DNA of 64,000 bases from Tubiluchus corallicola (Eukaryota > Priapulida > Priapulimorpha > Priapulimorphida > Tubiluchidae): contig JAQGDQ010000272.1 in NCBI GenBank assembly GCA_030141605.1, positions 1-64,000 of the forward strand, read 5' to 3'. The notes under the pieces were generated by a model. It searched no databases, had not been told where the DNA came from, and worked only from the letters and a program-made list of their open reading frames with translations. This document shows positions 1-13,310 of the stretch, piece after piece. Every line of letters begins with the position of its first letter. The first letter of the stretch is position 1. A program made the translations under genes and the position numbers.

Positions 1-3000
1 TGATATTCGTCATAAATGATAACTTGCGCTCTCTTTGCGACCCTCGTTTCGTGCAAATATGCCATAGGTTGCTGTTCAATTCCTGTGATTTTTGCAGCGG
101 ATATAACAATCTGATCAAGAGGACAGCGATCTTCTTGCGTGATATCGCCATAACGAACAATGAGGGTTGTTAACTCTCATTTACTGCCCGATGAAAATTC
201 TCTATCGCAACAGTTAAATGTTAATTGTTAAATGATTTAAGCTGTCTTAAAAAGCATAGACGCTGGTGGGCTTTCTTTTTTTACACCTTCCAGTTTAATG
301 ATATAACGCTTGGCTTGGATCAGTAAGAACCGTGATAGTGTTAAATTACGTGCTACATTTTAAAAGTTTTAAATGTTTTATAAAGTGGAAAAATAAATTA
401 AGAATAGCCGCGCTACATCCTTCATCCTTGGCAATGTTACAACTTTTATGGTCTAAACGTATAGAAGATTTAATTTTTATAGTTAAAAAGTGTATTTGAC
501 AGAGATTTTTTTATTCGCACAGGAAGCACATGAGCGATGATACCTCATGAAACTTCGGAGGAAAGCACAACAGCATTTTTAGAGAAAGTAGGTGACTTCG
601 CCGGGTTGAAAAAAAATCGTCGATATAAATTTTCAATATAGTTTTGAAAAAAAAAGCTGAATTTAAATTCTGTTTTGTAGTTTAGATATTTGACTAAGAG
701 AAAGTTACTTTATAATCTGGCATAAATTCATCACCAAGTGGAGTATATATTGTGTAGATTGTTACCACCGTGTCTGAGTGTATCTATGTAAGTCTATCAT
801 TAGTATTGTGTCACGCTTGCCTATATATCTGTGATGTTTGAGTATTAATCAGAATCGATTGTTTTTCGCGAGCTATTAGTGTCATGTGCTTGTTTATTTT
901 ATAATGCTTATTTCAAATAAACTATTGAGCTTGGCGGCAGTTATTGCTATGACAATCTGAGACTAAACCTAATAGTTTATAAACCTTGCTTGCCAAACAG
1001 TGTAATCCGATTATAGTAATTGATAGTAATGATAGCTGAAGTAGCTAAAATTGTCAATTTTTTTGGTTTTGTTTAATTATGTAGCTTCAAAAATTCCCCT
1101 GCTGACTAGGCAAACTTGAACTATTTGCGCAATTGCTTTTAATGACGTGTTCAACGTTTTGGTATAATGTCGCTTTCTATGCTATGCTTAATAAAATATT
1201 TTGTTGACAAACGTAATTGAGTCATGGTAATGATTTGGTGAGGCCAAATACCAGATACTGTCAGAAGTGGACAGAACTGCATCATGTTCCAAGTGTTGCA
1301 TTTGTTCTCTGTCATTTGTCCTAGAAAGCAATGTTTTTTCCTGTTCTTGGCAAAAGAATATGAGCCAATATGACAACTAACTACGACAAATTTAAACCGC
1401 GCAGAGACCTAAACGATATATTTTTGTAGAATCCGTGATCTGTCTTACACACATTATTATTCCATGGAAAAATCATCCCTAAACCATATGATTCCAAGAT
1501 TCTCATCCTTTTTTAAACGTGACTTGTCTATCTAGGCCAGTGGTTTGTTATTGTAAGCCCTAACATGCTTTCTAAGACGGAGAGCTGTAAAATAATGAGT
1601 CTTTTATACTGCGGTGTAGTGAGCAGGTTAGTGTTTTACTGACAAGAATTTATTCTTTATAAATGTCATGGTGATCTTGCAGAAAAGCAAGCGCCCCGTA
1701 AATGCCCCTATCGGGTAAACGCACGGAATTACAAGCACACGTTTAGTAGCTTAACGTCAGTCAATCTCAATCAGGCATTTTGTATTGAGAACAGCATGCA
1801 ATTGTATTAAGTTGAGTAAGAAATAGAACAGTAATAATGTTATAATTTCGCTAGCATTATGAGACCGTTTTCACATGTATTCTGCTGCAGTGTTTGTGGA
1901 ACGAAACAAATTCTGTGATTTTACGAGTGACGACATCAATTATGCAGTTTATCTGGTAAACCAAAACAAGTCTTAAGTTGCTTGCGAAATATCGGCGTCA
2001 GACAAGTTACTGGTTTGATGGAGAGCTTACTTTTGTGGCTGGACGATATTGGCAACACGAGATAAAAACACGCTGCATCGAGTAGATGGCTTCTAAGTAC
2101 GCACAGAGGGCTGTAACTTGTCCGTACTGACTCGTAGTCATACAAATTAACCAAGTAGAGGTTTTCGGGGAAACAGTTTTCTGGATTTTCTGGTCTAAAA
2201 TCCTTATTTAAGAAATCTGAGGGAAAACGATAATTTTGCAAGTAGCATCTGGTATCGTTGATGGTAAGACTAAACAATATAAAAACGAGATACTACATAA
2301 ACAGTCGGCGTTTAGGAACAAGGGAGATCCTGAAAGCATCTTCCACACAAGTAGCAATAAGACGCGTAATGTAACAACTAACCCTTTGCGAGCAAAAGAG
2401 CGCAGATATAGCCCCAAATCAGACTTAACCAGAGTAACAAGCCAGAGTGACAATCTGTATGTAGTGTGAACGCATTCTAACTGGAGGCTTGTTAATTAAT
2501 TTTTTTTGACCTAGACATTATTAAATCTGGTCATGTGCAAATCCAAAAATTTGGTACTGCGCGCTAGCACTTGGTGTCTCAGAAGTTTTACAACTTTCAG
2601 TTCACAGACTTGACAATTTCAACTCTTAGAGAATAATCTCTGTCAATTATAAGCACGTAGTAATACAGAACTCAGATGTTTTACAAGTAAAGGCCATTTA
2701 ACTCAAAATCTTAGTAACTTGGACACTTAATAGCCTACGTATTTGAAAAATTCGCAACAGAACGTTTTGCTTCAATTATTTCGAAACCCAACGCACACAC
2801 TAACCGAAGATGTTTGTGTTCATTGTGCGAGACTCTTACGCCACTTTGTTGGGTAGACAAACTGTAAGAAAAGTAGCGTCGCCATCGGCACCTATAGCAA
2901 CGTCTCGGAATCCTTGAACTATAACTTGAGTAAACGCAACAATGCAGTAACAGTAAAATGAGTCTATTTCAATAAATTTCCAAAATGTTTTCCCATTGTA

Positions 3001-4210
3001 CCACGCACAGAATTAGCTTTAGTTAGGAATGTTGCAATTTACCAGTTGATTTTTGACAATTTTTAATGCACTTTTTTTCAAGTCATTACTAACAGTAATT
3101 TTACAGTAATTATAAATAATTAAGCAATCTGCAGTCATGTATCACAAAAATAATCTACAAGATAAAAGTTATTTACAAAAGCTGAGCATGAAATAACACA
3201 TATCTACTATAGTATAAGTAAATATAAATAGTAATAATAACAGTCAAAACTAGATTATTAACAATATGACATATTAAGGTAGAGTTTTCAATATATTTAT
3301 ACTTAAATTTTGAATTATAAAATTGCTAATAAATTATTATAGATAAAACAATAAAAGTAATTTAAAACAGACGGTCTTTGGAGAAAATTATGCATTTCAG
3401 AGTTTCTTTATAGTCATTGGGATGCGGATACAACCGCGCCTAGAAGACAGGGTTTTGATAATTTGCAGCTCAAAGTTATTTTATATTATTTTATTACTGA
3501 AGAATAAGTAATGCAATCTTGTTTTACAAAAAATATAATTGCTGGTTTTTTTCTTCCATTCAGAAGTTCTTGTTTGGTATATATGTAGTAATAATTTAGT
3601 CATCCAGTCATAAATTAAACACAATGCACTCTTATCTTCGTCGAAAAGGTTGTGTAGGCACTTTGGAAATCTTCCATACTTCATAAATGAACCTAAATAT
3701 GTTATGTAAAGTTAAAATTTATAACTGATAACTTAATAAATATAAGAACACTGTTGTTAAGAACTTATTCGTCGTAAAAATACGTGTTGGGAGAATAACC
3801 TAATGTCTATCGTGCTTTAATTAAGTCTAAGTTTAGCAGTTTTAGTAAAACACGTTTTAGTAATTTGACACGAAAAGCACATTTATATGAAGCCTAACGA
3901 TCACTTCTGCCAGAATGGACTAATGATTATTATGATTATTTAACAGACATCAGTAAAGAAAAGCTTTGCTAAATCACAAGAATTCGAGTATCCACGAAAA
4001 CATTCCATATCTCTCAACAGATGGCGTTTGTGGCATTGCTGCAGTAAGGATTTTCGAGCCGCTCGCTCAGTGCAAAGACAGTGTATTAACTAATATCACA
4101 AGAATCAAGATAAAACGTTAAGTAAAACTTAAAAGTTTCTTAAGCAGGTAACTTCAAATGTTCCACACAGCAAGTACTTCCGTAAATCATTGACAAAGAC
4201 GTCAGTTAAT
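1..4210. other. Gene-poor flank downstream of the CNG channel gene
   Basis: No open frame here resembles a known family. The longest (about 113 codons, minus strand near 1936-2277) is overlapped by open frames in other phases and has no recognisable domain. The part next to 4211 should hold the 3' untranslated region of the channel gene; the nearest clear poly(A) signal on the minus strand that I see is near 3491-3496. Confidence 0.5.
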
Positions 4211-5616
4211 TTACGTATCATCAGCTCTTGAATCTACATTACTGTGAGTGGACAAAGCGTCAACATCCAGTGTTGACTTTTCAAGTCTTGTTATTCGTTG
4301 CTTTAGCCGTTGTTGCGTGTTGGTGTATTCCGCCAGCAATCTTGCGAAGCGAGTCTGTAAATTATCTAGGTTTTGCTCCAGGCGTTCCACTTTATTTTGC
4401 GTATCTTCTTTTTTCTTTTCAGCTAACTTTTCCGCCTCCTCGTCAATTAGCCCATCTTTCATCAAAATCTGACGTCCTCGTTCAAACAAGACTTTTTTAG
4501 CCTCGGGATATTCCGAAAGGGCGTCCCATAAGTCGTCTTTATACAAGCAGAAGAGATCGGAATAGCCAACACTCCGGACGTTTGCAGTACGCCGATTTCC
4601 TGTTTTATTTCCGGCAATGTTTAGAATACTGACTTCTCCGAACACACTACCCGAGCTGAGGGTAACGAACACGGTATGCCCATCATCACCTACCACACTC
4701 AACTTACCTCGTTTCACTATATACATCTCTTTGCCAATATCACCTTTTCTGCAGATATAGTCACCAGGACTAAACACTTGCAGTCTTAACTTTAGCACAA
4801 GTTCCACAAGGAGCCCGGGTTCGCAATCCTGAAAGATGCTAACACGTTTCAGTGTGTCCAAATGTACGTGTATTGCTATTTCAGCCTTGAGCTTATCTGG
4901 CAGCGTTGATAAGATGCTCTCCTCGTCCAATGACTGCTTATTTGTCCACAAGTAATCAAACCACTTGATGACCCGTCGTTCGAGTTCTTTACTTACTTTG
5001 CGAAATTCCATGTACTGCTTAATGGCATCCATTTTGTTTTGAAATTCTGTTCTGGCCGCATTCATGTTGGTGATCATGCTACCGACATTACCAACGATTG
5101 TGGCGAAAATAAGCACGCCGATTAAAAAATCGATAACGTGGAACAAGTATTCCACGTCTTTCACTGGGGCCGGCGTTTCTCCAATTGTGGTCAAGGTTAG
5201 GGTAGACCAGTAAAAACTGTAGATGTACTTTCGGGATAGAGTATCGATGTCGGATGAGTTTAGGGCTTGTTCGCCTGGGTACACCCAAGTATCACTGGCC
5301 AATCCAATGGCATCACTTATAGCGAAATAAATACATGCGTTCCAATGAATGATGACCAAGATATACAAGACAAGGTTTAGGATACGTATAAAGTTTGGGT
5401 AGTTAGTGCGTGCTTCTGTGCGTTCAAAGAATTCCAGCAAGCGTCCATATCTCAACAGTCGATTGATGCGAACCACTGGGTAATGTGGTCCAGTGGCCAA
5501 GTATATAATGTCCGTAGGTAATATAGAAAGCACGTCCAACTTGAATGATGTTGTGGCGACGTAGTTTAGAGCTAGCTTTCGCAAATCTCTGACCAGCAAC
5601 CCTTGTTCCAGGAAAC
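4211..5616 (-). CDS. CNGA-like: CNG channel coding exon 4 (S3 to stop)
   Basis: Last exon, 1406 nt, after the acceptor TTTTATAG at 5617 and up to a TAA at 4211-4213. It encodes residues 224-691: S3-S6, pore, C-linker, nucleotide-binding domain and coiled coil. The first codon is split: G from the previous exon plus GT here makes the glycine before FLEQGLLV, a landmark of the family. Confidence 0.95.
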
Positions 5617-8600
5617 CTATAAAACAGAAAGCAAAATTGAATTTATGCAAGCAGCCGGATTAATGGAGTCTAACACTGTTACTATTTGAAAAAAATTAAT
5701 CACAAGTAATTTTTACAATTAACTAATCGTATTAACAAATTAATTATTATCATGAAAACGTAATTATAATCCTGTAACATAATCTTGTGCTTGTGTGTAT
5801 GTGTGTAGTTAATTTAATCTTTATTTTTAGCAACAAATTTTAGTTTTTTAGGCTATTTGCATTTCTCCGATTTTATGTACCATTGTATTTTATGTGGACT
5901 TTTTTGTCTGTAATAAAATTATAATCAACCAATCAATTAGAAAACCTCGTAGTCAACGCTTACACAGTTGCAAAATATCATAGGCCAGATTTGAACCCAA
6001 TGATTCTGTCACTTTTTTGCAAACGGCAAGTCAGAATTTGGCGTTCGAAATGCAGTGCCTACGCAACAAGGCTCGCCATCCTCTAACGTGAGCCACTAAA
6101 CCAGTGGATGTGTCTCAGCCACGTTTGGCTGTCTGCCATTACGAGGTAACAAAAGAATCAACGTTTGCGAAATGGCCAAGATCCCTCATGCCCAATGTTT
6201 CAGGGTAAAATGGGCTAATGAACGTACAGTGGACATTAGCCATTGAGCATGACTAATGTCAAACAATGGAGCTTCAGTCTGCTAAAAATAAAAAAGTAAT
6301 ATACACACAATATTTCTCTCTTTTAATAGCAAAAGAAAGGAAACACAGTCTTCGCTTATGTAATAGGCCAAGAGGGACAATTTATTGCAATAGGTTGATG
6401 ACATCTAATCATGTTTAATTTAACATAATAAACTGGTTTTAAATATTTTGGATGTTAATACCTTTCCTCGCATGGACAATCATGTCAATGATGTAAATCA
6501 TATCACACGAATAGTCTAGGATTAGCCACAAAGCCAGGTAATCTTGCTGCAAGTCTACAAATACAGATCTGGCAATGATGAGCATGATGTTGTAGGCTAC
6601 AGCGAGAGTCATTACAAATAACCACCGATAGTAGAAGGATTCGGCCGGATCACACACCCATTTCCTTCCGATGTACCTAAAAAATCGTTGTTAAAAGCTT
6701 AAATAAATTAGCAAGTAACGTCGTATAATGTGCATAATAGACAAGAAAACGTTGAAAAACTGCTACAACAAAATATAAAAAATTTCTTTATTGTGGCAAT
6801 TTTGTGCCAACTGATGTTTTCCTTGCCCACTAAGAAAATTTATAGACTATTTCCATAATTAATGTAGTAGACCTAAGTGTAAAACAAAAACTGTAGGATC
6901 AGAGAAGCCGACAAACGACACTACTGCGTGCGTGAATTATTTTTTTAAAACTGGTCTCACCTCTACAAGTTCGTCAGTCCAAATAACTTATTAATCAAAA
7001 CTTTATTATTTATTATTTACACATTTGTTTTTTTATAATTTTTTTGTTATTAATCTTGCCACATTAATGTATTATTATTGGTATGAAAATTTAAATAAAC
7101 TATGAGATAACTAAACCAACTTTTGCCCTTATAGTAAAATTAAAAAAATTTTGCAAGTATAGTACGATCAAAAAGTTAACAATTAAAATTGCGCCTCGGC
7201 TCTTATTTATTACATTCGAAGTTCATTAGGACTAAGAATTTGTTTTTATGACATGTTGCAACGAAAGAAACGTCTACAGTCATCAAGGTCGGAATAATGT
7301 TGTTTACCGCGAAGCCTACAGTTATTGGTTGTGACAAATCCTATTTTGTCAAAGCTTCTCTTTAGCTAAGTTACGTGTCTGTCAGCATAAGAACATTATT
7401 AATCTTCTTTTGGTTCTATCTATAGAACTAAAAGCGAAGAAAGTCAAGTTGAAAGATTAAACAAGACCAATTGATCCACGTAATGAAAATTATAAGCCCA
7501 CGGTAAAGAAAAGATGGAGAACACGTATGTTCATAAATTGTTTTGCAAATGTTATTTGGTTTAATTATATATGTATACACGTTACATTGGCACCTGGAAT
7601 CTGTTACTTTTAGCAATTTGTAGTGTTATTGTTGTTGTTGTACAAATTGTATGTAATAAGCGCTTGTGAATTATTTCACATTCAGTTTCCGCCGGAGAAG
7701 AAACCATGAATTCGTTTAGATCATGTAGCTACGCATGTAGAAAGTACTGCATGCTTGTTTGGAAACTAAAACGAGGTTTTGTCAGATTTTTATTGTGTAC
7801 TAGTTCAAAAATTCTTATACATTAAATCAATGTTAGTGTTTTAGCATGTGGAACTGTTGTCGAATTTGACACTTTGTCAACTATTGTTGAACCACAGTAA
7901 TCGAGTACAATGATTTAACTTTTATATTTTAATTTTTGTCATCGGCAAAAGAATCGAATGTATGTCAGTGTCATCCTACTTTTCATGACGAATTTTTAGG
8001 AATGTTGACAATATCATCCGAATCTAAGTTGAGGACTTTTAATAATTGCTGCCCATCGTTCGATAGAAATCACTATGAAAATTTAAAGTCAATGAGATTT
8101 TGAATTCAGAAAATTTGTATCATTTTGTGATCGGTTTTGATTTGGAAGCTGGTCGACCTTAGACGCAAGTGTGTCAGTGCTGAATGAGAAAAGTTAGTGA
8201 AGTGAACACAGTACTTTGTAAAGATCGAGTAATTTTGTGAAAATTTATTTTGATACTGTCATCATGTTTCTAAAAATCATTACTTACCGTCTTGGACGTG
8301 AGTCATGTTGGTGTCCTGCCCCAGGTGCACGGGAGCCAGTTTTGGTACTGCTACCAGCATCCTCATCATCACCCATATTTGGCCCTGTCATTGCAAATTT
8401 CTCCAAGAATGAATCTGGACGTTCAGGTGACGCACGTGGCTTCTTACCACCCGCCCACGCGCGAATTAACTGAAACACAAAAGGTGGCGATTTTACATTT
8501 AATTGATCACATCTCTGTTGGTTTGTTCAATTGTTCATTCACATATTCATTCGTTCGTTCGTTCGTTCGTTCGTTCGTTCGTTCATTCATTCGTTCGTTC

Positions 8601-10114
8601 GGTCGCTCGTTATGTACTGACTTATTTATGTAACTGATGGCGTAAATTGCTCAATCTCCCACTGCACAGGTTTAGAAAAAACATTTTGGGCTCATAAAAA
8701 ATGATGAAATATTTGCAAAACGGTCTGGTTCTATGCAAATCTTATGCCAAGGTTAAACCTAAATCGATATCAGCTCGATCAATTCATAGCTATTTTTGTG
8801 TAATATCTGTTTTTCTCTTTTCGGATCAATTTGATTGCTCATTGTACATTTGGCCAAAATATTTATTTGATATATTTTTTCAAAAACTTGTTATTTCAAC
8901 CTTCAAAGCTTTCGCCAGATTTCGCTTTTACAGAAAGGCTTTTGCGTTTCTGCAAAAGGCGTAAAATATTTAGTCCAGAAAATCCAATTTTTCTTACATT
9001 TCCTAATTTTCTATTCGCAGCTGTGAGCAAATTTCAGCCTGGCATGATGTGTATTGGGACGTGGTTAAACACTGAATTGTAAGTATTAGAATATGTCCTA
9101 CTTCTTTTCGTTCCAATACATCATTTATTAGCAATTCCACATCTTCTATGATAAATAACAATAGCGAAGTGCAGCAATTAAAAACGTTTTGAGAAGAAAG
9201 TTGCTATTTAAATTTAGTGTAATAACAAGTTTTTGTCTATTGCACGTTAGGGTGGATATAAATGGTTTACAAGCATTGTCATTCCCTGGGTGTAGAAGAC
9301 AAGGGTCATGTTAATAATATTGCAATAAATATACAACTAATAGACCAATATTTTTCAATAACATTTCTAAAGTTTGTCTGATTTTCATTAAGTTATTTAG
9401 TCGTGAAAAACATAGGTTTTAAATAGAAAGCAATGACAGCGAATTACTCCTCGGTACGCTTATGATATTAAATTGTTTCAAAAACAGAACTACAAAATCT
9501 CTATACTACACTTTTATATGCCCAGTAATTATACCTAACACAAGTTAATTATATCTGATTATATGGCTATGAGTTTATCTATGAGTGTTATTTACTTAAG
9601 GAATCATGCATGGGTCATGCACACCACATTTGATATTGCTATAATGAGTAAAATTGAATATTTACTATGTGATTGTTTATTTATTTGTATTGTAAGTTTC
9701 TTGATTCTCTGTATTTACTAATTTGTTACTCCGTATGTTGTGTATTGAGTTGCTGTATGGTCAAATTGTGTAACTCTTATACCCAAAGTAATACAAAATG
9801 TATAAATTCTGTGTAGGTAAAAAGGTAATAATGATAATTACCTGAATAGTTTTCACTATTTTAATCATTGCTCCAGCATGCGCTGATTCAGCCTCCTCTT
9901 GCTTGGCTGCTTCATCTTCAATCCGCAATATTTCTGAACTGATATCGTTATCCGAGTTTTCTCCTGGGCTCAGACCGCCATTTTCTACAATTTCTTCATC
10001 TTCCGAAACTTTTCGGATGCTCATTCGGCTTATACTAGGAGCTGAGGGATGAGGACTCAAAAGTTGAGGCTGGCTGGAGTGTGGCTGAACCTCTAGTGAA
10101 TGCTGATGATCCAT
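4211..10114 (-). CDS. CNGA-like: Cyclic-nucleotide-gated cation channel, alpha-type subunit (4 coding exons, 691 aa)
   Basis: Coding exons are 9842-10114, 8288-8469, 6462-6676 and 4211-5616; all have GT/AG borders and the phases (0, 2, 1) fit exactly. Seen in order: acidic low-complexity N-terminus (1-150); S1 (about 168-190), S2 (196-218), S3 (248-266), arginine-bearing S4 (273-291), S5 (298-323); pore helix with the filter TIGETP (367-372); S6 (380-408); C-linker; a cyclic-nucleotide-binding domain (504-607) with FGEVSI (549-554) and RRTA (565-568), which contacts the cyclic nucleotide phosphate; and a C-terminal coiled coil (616-670) like the CLZ trimerisation helix of alpha subunits. The family forms tetrameric plasma-membrane channels passing Na+ and Ca2+ when cGMP or cAMP binds, usually in sensory cells. 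Length matches the family. The pore glutamate, the phosphate-binding arginine and the CLZ-like helix argue for a channel-forming alpha subunit rather than HCN or beta. Nothing looks broken. Confidence 0.95.
5870..5935 (+). repeat. LINE 3'-end-like remnant in CNG intron 3
   Basis: Within the intron 5617-6461 is a stretch that reads like the 3' end of a CR1/L2-type LINE (GTACCATTGTATTTTATGTG, then TGTAATAAAATTATAATC). No coding part is left. The assignment rests on resemblance only. Confidence 0.3.
5980..6120 (-). repeat. tRNA-derived SINE-like sequence (degenerate)
   Basis: On the minus strand a box A-like TGGTTTAGTGG near 6100-6110 is followed about 55 nt later by a box B-like TTTCGAACGCC near 6042-6052, with a second box B-like GGGTTCAAATC near 5990. 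It lies in CNG intron 3. It is too degenerate for a working tRNA. Confidence 0.35.
6462..6676 (-). CDS. CNGA-like: CNG channel coding exon 3 (S1-S2)
   Basis: Acceptor TTTTTTAG precedes 6676 and donor GTATTAAC follows 6462. It encodes [21 protein letters not shown]1 and S2 with the conserved WLILDY. The phases join both neighbours without adding or losing a base. Confidence 0.93.
8288..8469 (-). CDS. CNGA-like: CNG channel coding exon 2 (cytosolic N-terminal region)
   Basis: Acceptor GTGTTTCAG precedes 8469; donor GTAAGTA follows 8288. It encodes a Gly/Ser/Asp-rich cytosolic stretch starting [13 protein letters not shown] and ending HDSRPRR. It has weak family similarity, as is usual for this part; the assignment rests on splice sites, phase and position. 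Confidence 0.85.
8547..8602 (+). repeat. (TTCG)n tetranucleotide microsatellite
   Basis: About a dozen imperfect TTCG/TTCA units lie in CNG intron 1, just upstream of exon 2 in the sense of transcription. Confidence 0.9.
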
Positions 10115-10155
10115 GTTGCTAATCACGCTAACTCATCATTGAGTGAAACACATTT
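9842..10155 (-). CDS. CNGA-like: CNG channel first coding exon, with 41 nt of 5' UTR
   Basis: A strong acceptor (poly-pyrimidine tract then CAG) ends at 10156, so the exon starts at 10155. The start codon chosen is ATG at 10114-10112 (MDHQHSLEV); an in-frame TGA four codons upstream rules out an earlier one. The exon ends at donor CAG|GTAATT (9842). The 91 residues are Ser/Pro/Glu-rich and end MIKIVKTIQ. Confidence 0.88.
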
Positions 10156-10544
10156 CTGAAAAAAAAATCCATAAAAAATTGTTAAATTTTTATAAGAGTT
10201 AATGTCGAAATGATAGACGAAATACTAGGTATATATCCAGTGGCAATCATTGGTAGTCAGATATATGGCATTCAGAACTTGAGCAAATATGATAATTTCT
10301 CACCCGTAACACCCTTCTAGTCAGATAGTAATTCAGTCATATTATAGACTAAATCAGCTTTAATTATCATTTAGTAAACGCTAATATACAAAAAGTTATA
10401 TATTATGTAATTAATATATAATATATATAACATATATATATATATAACTACACACAATTCGTTTACATTTCAGACAAATGGAAGTTGTTAATTGCAATTC
10501 AATAGCCAATCCCTTCACATTTTTTTTCGTGAAGCTTAACAATT

Positions 10545-11190
10545 CATTTTAAAATTTTATATCACTTACATGTTGTCTTATTGTGCACAGAGCTTAACAG
10601 TTACCAGTAACGCTGTAAAAAGTTGTCAATTTAAAGTTCCGCGAACCGTTAGGCGCGGCCATTTTGATGGTAAGTCGTTGGAATAAATATAGATAACATT
10701 ACCTAAAGTTTGAAAAAACAATAAAAGCTTCCGTCTTTTGGCTAGCTAAGAAATTTTTTAAATTTAAGATCAATAGCGAGTTTTTTTAGTGAGTGAATGG
10801 TGCACACTGGGATGGGGGTGCAGTGCCGTTTTACCAGGTGGCGCGAATATTTCAAATTATTCAGAATTTTCTTTTCTAATTGCATAAGTCTTTCATAAGA
10901 TAACCATAATCCAATGCTATATAAGTTTGGGAAGTTTTTTAAACATATTTTAGAACGACCTTTTCTTTCCCGTTAAGTACTTCAGTTAACAAAATTCCAT
11001 AATTTATCAAAAACGCGTCTGTTAACATTGTTGAAATCAGTCTTCTTAATTTCAAGGTACTGCAATTAAAAATATCATGAAAATCACTCTGTGTAAAACT
11101 TGAAAAAAAATTGGAAATTCAAAATATACTCAAATATATTTTAATAAATTTAGGACTTCACTAGCTGTTTGCTAGTCAACTTAGTCTTTC
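10545..11190 (+). repeat. Duplicated block, copy A (partner at 54490-55070)
   Basis: Collinear matches to 54490-55070 include ATTTTATATCACTTAC, the GTTACCAGT and ACCGTTAGG motifs, TAGATAACATT, TGGTGCACA, GTTTTAC followed by GGTGGC, and AATTTTC. Both copies have the same orientation. Copy A overlaps the inferred CNG first exon and promoter. Confidence 0.8.
10570..10675 (-). promoter_or_regulatory. Probable non-coding first exon and promoter of the CNG gene
   Basis: The first coding exon has an acceptor upstream of its ATG, so a 5' leader exon must exist. On the minus strand a good donor (ACAT|GTAAGTGA) lies at 10570/10569. Just upstream is a GC-rich patch with AAAATGGCCGCGCC (about 10654-10667), a YY1-like promoter motif. 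Transcription start is inferred near this patch. A diverged copy of the block, donor included, sits at 54490-55070. Confidence 0.5.
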
Positions 11191-11199
11191 AGACGTGAA

Positions 11200-12540
11200 A
11201 ACGAATCAGCTTTAATAGTTTTTAATCTATATGCTGAATGTTAAATGAGTGTACACTGAGGATCAGTGTTCATATAGCCAGCCTTCGATTTTTCTCAAAT
11301 TTCAAATTGACACTCGCGCACAGTACGTAACCAGAACTAAAAGCAATGATGCCGCTGTGGGCCTAATTGTCAAGCTGGGGGTGTTAAGATGGGCTCGCCA
11401 ATACTTCGTCCTAAGAAACTAAATAGCTTTTTGTAATTTACAAATAAGTGCGTTAGTCTAGCCATTGAAACAGGAATGTATCATAATCCGTACAAGCCAT
11501 TCTTACCGACAAACGAAAGAATTTGTAAACATTGTAATGGTAATGAAGTCGACGGTGAGTTACACACGATGCTTGTCTACCATAAATGTGAACACAGTAG
11601 ACCTAATATGTTCGCACAAATTCAGATTAATTCTTTATGTCCTTTATTTTCTAGACATGTCTAATGAAGGCAAATGATTTTTAGTAGGGACCAAGGATGT
11701 AGATAGTGTGTAACTACATAAAATATTGTTTTACGAATAGATCATGAATTTAACTGTTCACGACTAAAGGGATGCTGCACCAATAAACTAAACTCTGTGT
11801 TTAAGTTATTTTTATTTGTATGGTGTTATGCATCAACATGTAATGTCGTCCTATATCAACTATTTTGGCATTCAGTGTATTTGCTTGTTTGATTGCTAGT
11901 CTAAAAATTGATTTTAAACAGAAGTCAAAACCAAGTTTTATGTTTTTGACGAGAGAAACACGAGGTGTGCCTCTAATTTATTTCTGTTCTGCTTAACCAA
12001 AATCGATCAAGGTTTATTCAAAGTCACATTGAAGACTCGACAAGTAGCGTCCTGAACTATTTTTAGGTATAGAAAAAACAAAAGAAAAGAGAGAGAGAGA
12101 GAGAGATGCGAGGAACGTTTCTACTAATAGTAAATATAATGAATGAGTTGCAAAATCGGCCATATCTCTTAGAATGTTCATTTATACGGTAACCAAGGGA
12201 AGTTTTCTTTATCAACTTCCAAAAAAATCTAACTAGATTAATAGTTAATTATGCCTCATACCCCATTCGAAGCACAAGCGCAATATTTCCTAGGATACTA
12301 TACGCACTTTTGTAACACACCCCTTTAAATTTGCTTTATAGATGGGAGCAAGGTATAGCTATATAGCTAAGCTGTCACTCTGTGTGCTTAGCGACACCAG
12401 TTAGGCAACACCCATGTTGGTTACTGAGCAGATAAGTGACCATTTATTCAGCACTACGTGATGTTTCGTTCGCTGTTCTGATTCCAGCCGTTTACTTCGT
12501 CGAGGAAGCTTGTACAATTGTATACTACGATTGTATGCCA
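11200..12540. other. No gene seen
   Basis: AT-rich sequence with a short GA run near 12089-12106. The open frames near 11465-11677 overlap in two phases and show no domain. Nothing else recognised. Confidence 0.5.
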
Positions 12541-12541
12541 T

Positions 12542-12790
12542 TTCACCAGTTCGCCTGGTATAGCTGCAAGTGGCACACTTCACTAATGGCACAGTTTCCC
12601 AGTGGTACAGTTCGCCAGTGGGACAGTATGGCACTTGTCATTTTGACAGCACAAACATTGCAAATAGTATATTTCGCCAGGAAACGTTTTTGCTATGTTA
12701 TGACCTTATCTTTTAACAAATTGTTTCAGTTCAGCAGTGAAAATTTTCTGCTGTAATCGATATCATTTACTTTTAGTTCGCCATTGTACC
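12542..12790 (-). repeat. Degenerate 16-bp minisatellite, inverted arm 1
   Basis: Units such as GTGGCACACTTCACTA, ATGGCACAGTTTCCCA and GTGGTACAGTTCGCCA follow one another at 12570-12630, with scattered fragments to 12790. They are the reverse complement of the units at 13311-13462, so the two arms face each other about 0.6 kb apart. Open frames here are by-products of the repeat. Confidence 0.8.
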
Positions 12791-13310
12791 TATAATATTT
12801 ATACTTTGTCATTGTCGTAACACATATTACTGCTTAATATGTTGCTAGCGATCGATCATTCTAAATGCTATTTGCTACCTGAAGGGAAGAAGTTATTGAA
12901 AAACATTGGTGAAGAAGAAGTATAATATTTGTGACATTGAAATGGAGTTTATTATATTGATTATTTTCGATTATCTATAATACAGTTGTCTGTAAGAAGA
13001 AGCACTGAAAGACAGCAACAAATCCAAAAAACTGATGGCCACGAACTAAAACACGTTTTTTTAAACTTCTTGACGACGGCATAGCAAAAGGTTAACAGAA
13101 CCCATGTATACATAGAATATTTTAATATGCATCCCGCAAGTTACGTGAGTTAGTTATGTGAGTTAATCCATCTGTATCACAAAAACAAAATCGTACTGTG
13201 TATTAGCACAACTAATTCGAACATAAAAATGAATGCTCGGGCATCGTGATGGTCAATTACATACTTCTGTGAGACTTTAATTAGAAAGCATTTTTTAGAT
13301 GATACGTGCA

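Noticed and set aside
1936-2277. 113-codon open frame on the minus strand
   Set aside because: Overlapped by long frames in other phases on both strands, with no domain, no splice context and no codon bias that I can see.
12401-12756. Open frames on both strands
   Set aside because: They translate the 16-bp minisatellite units.
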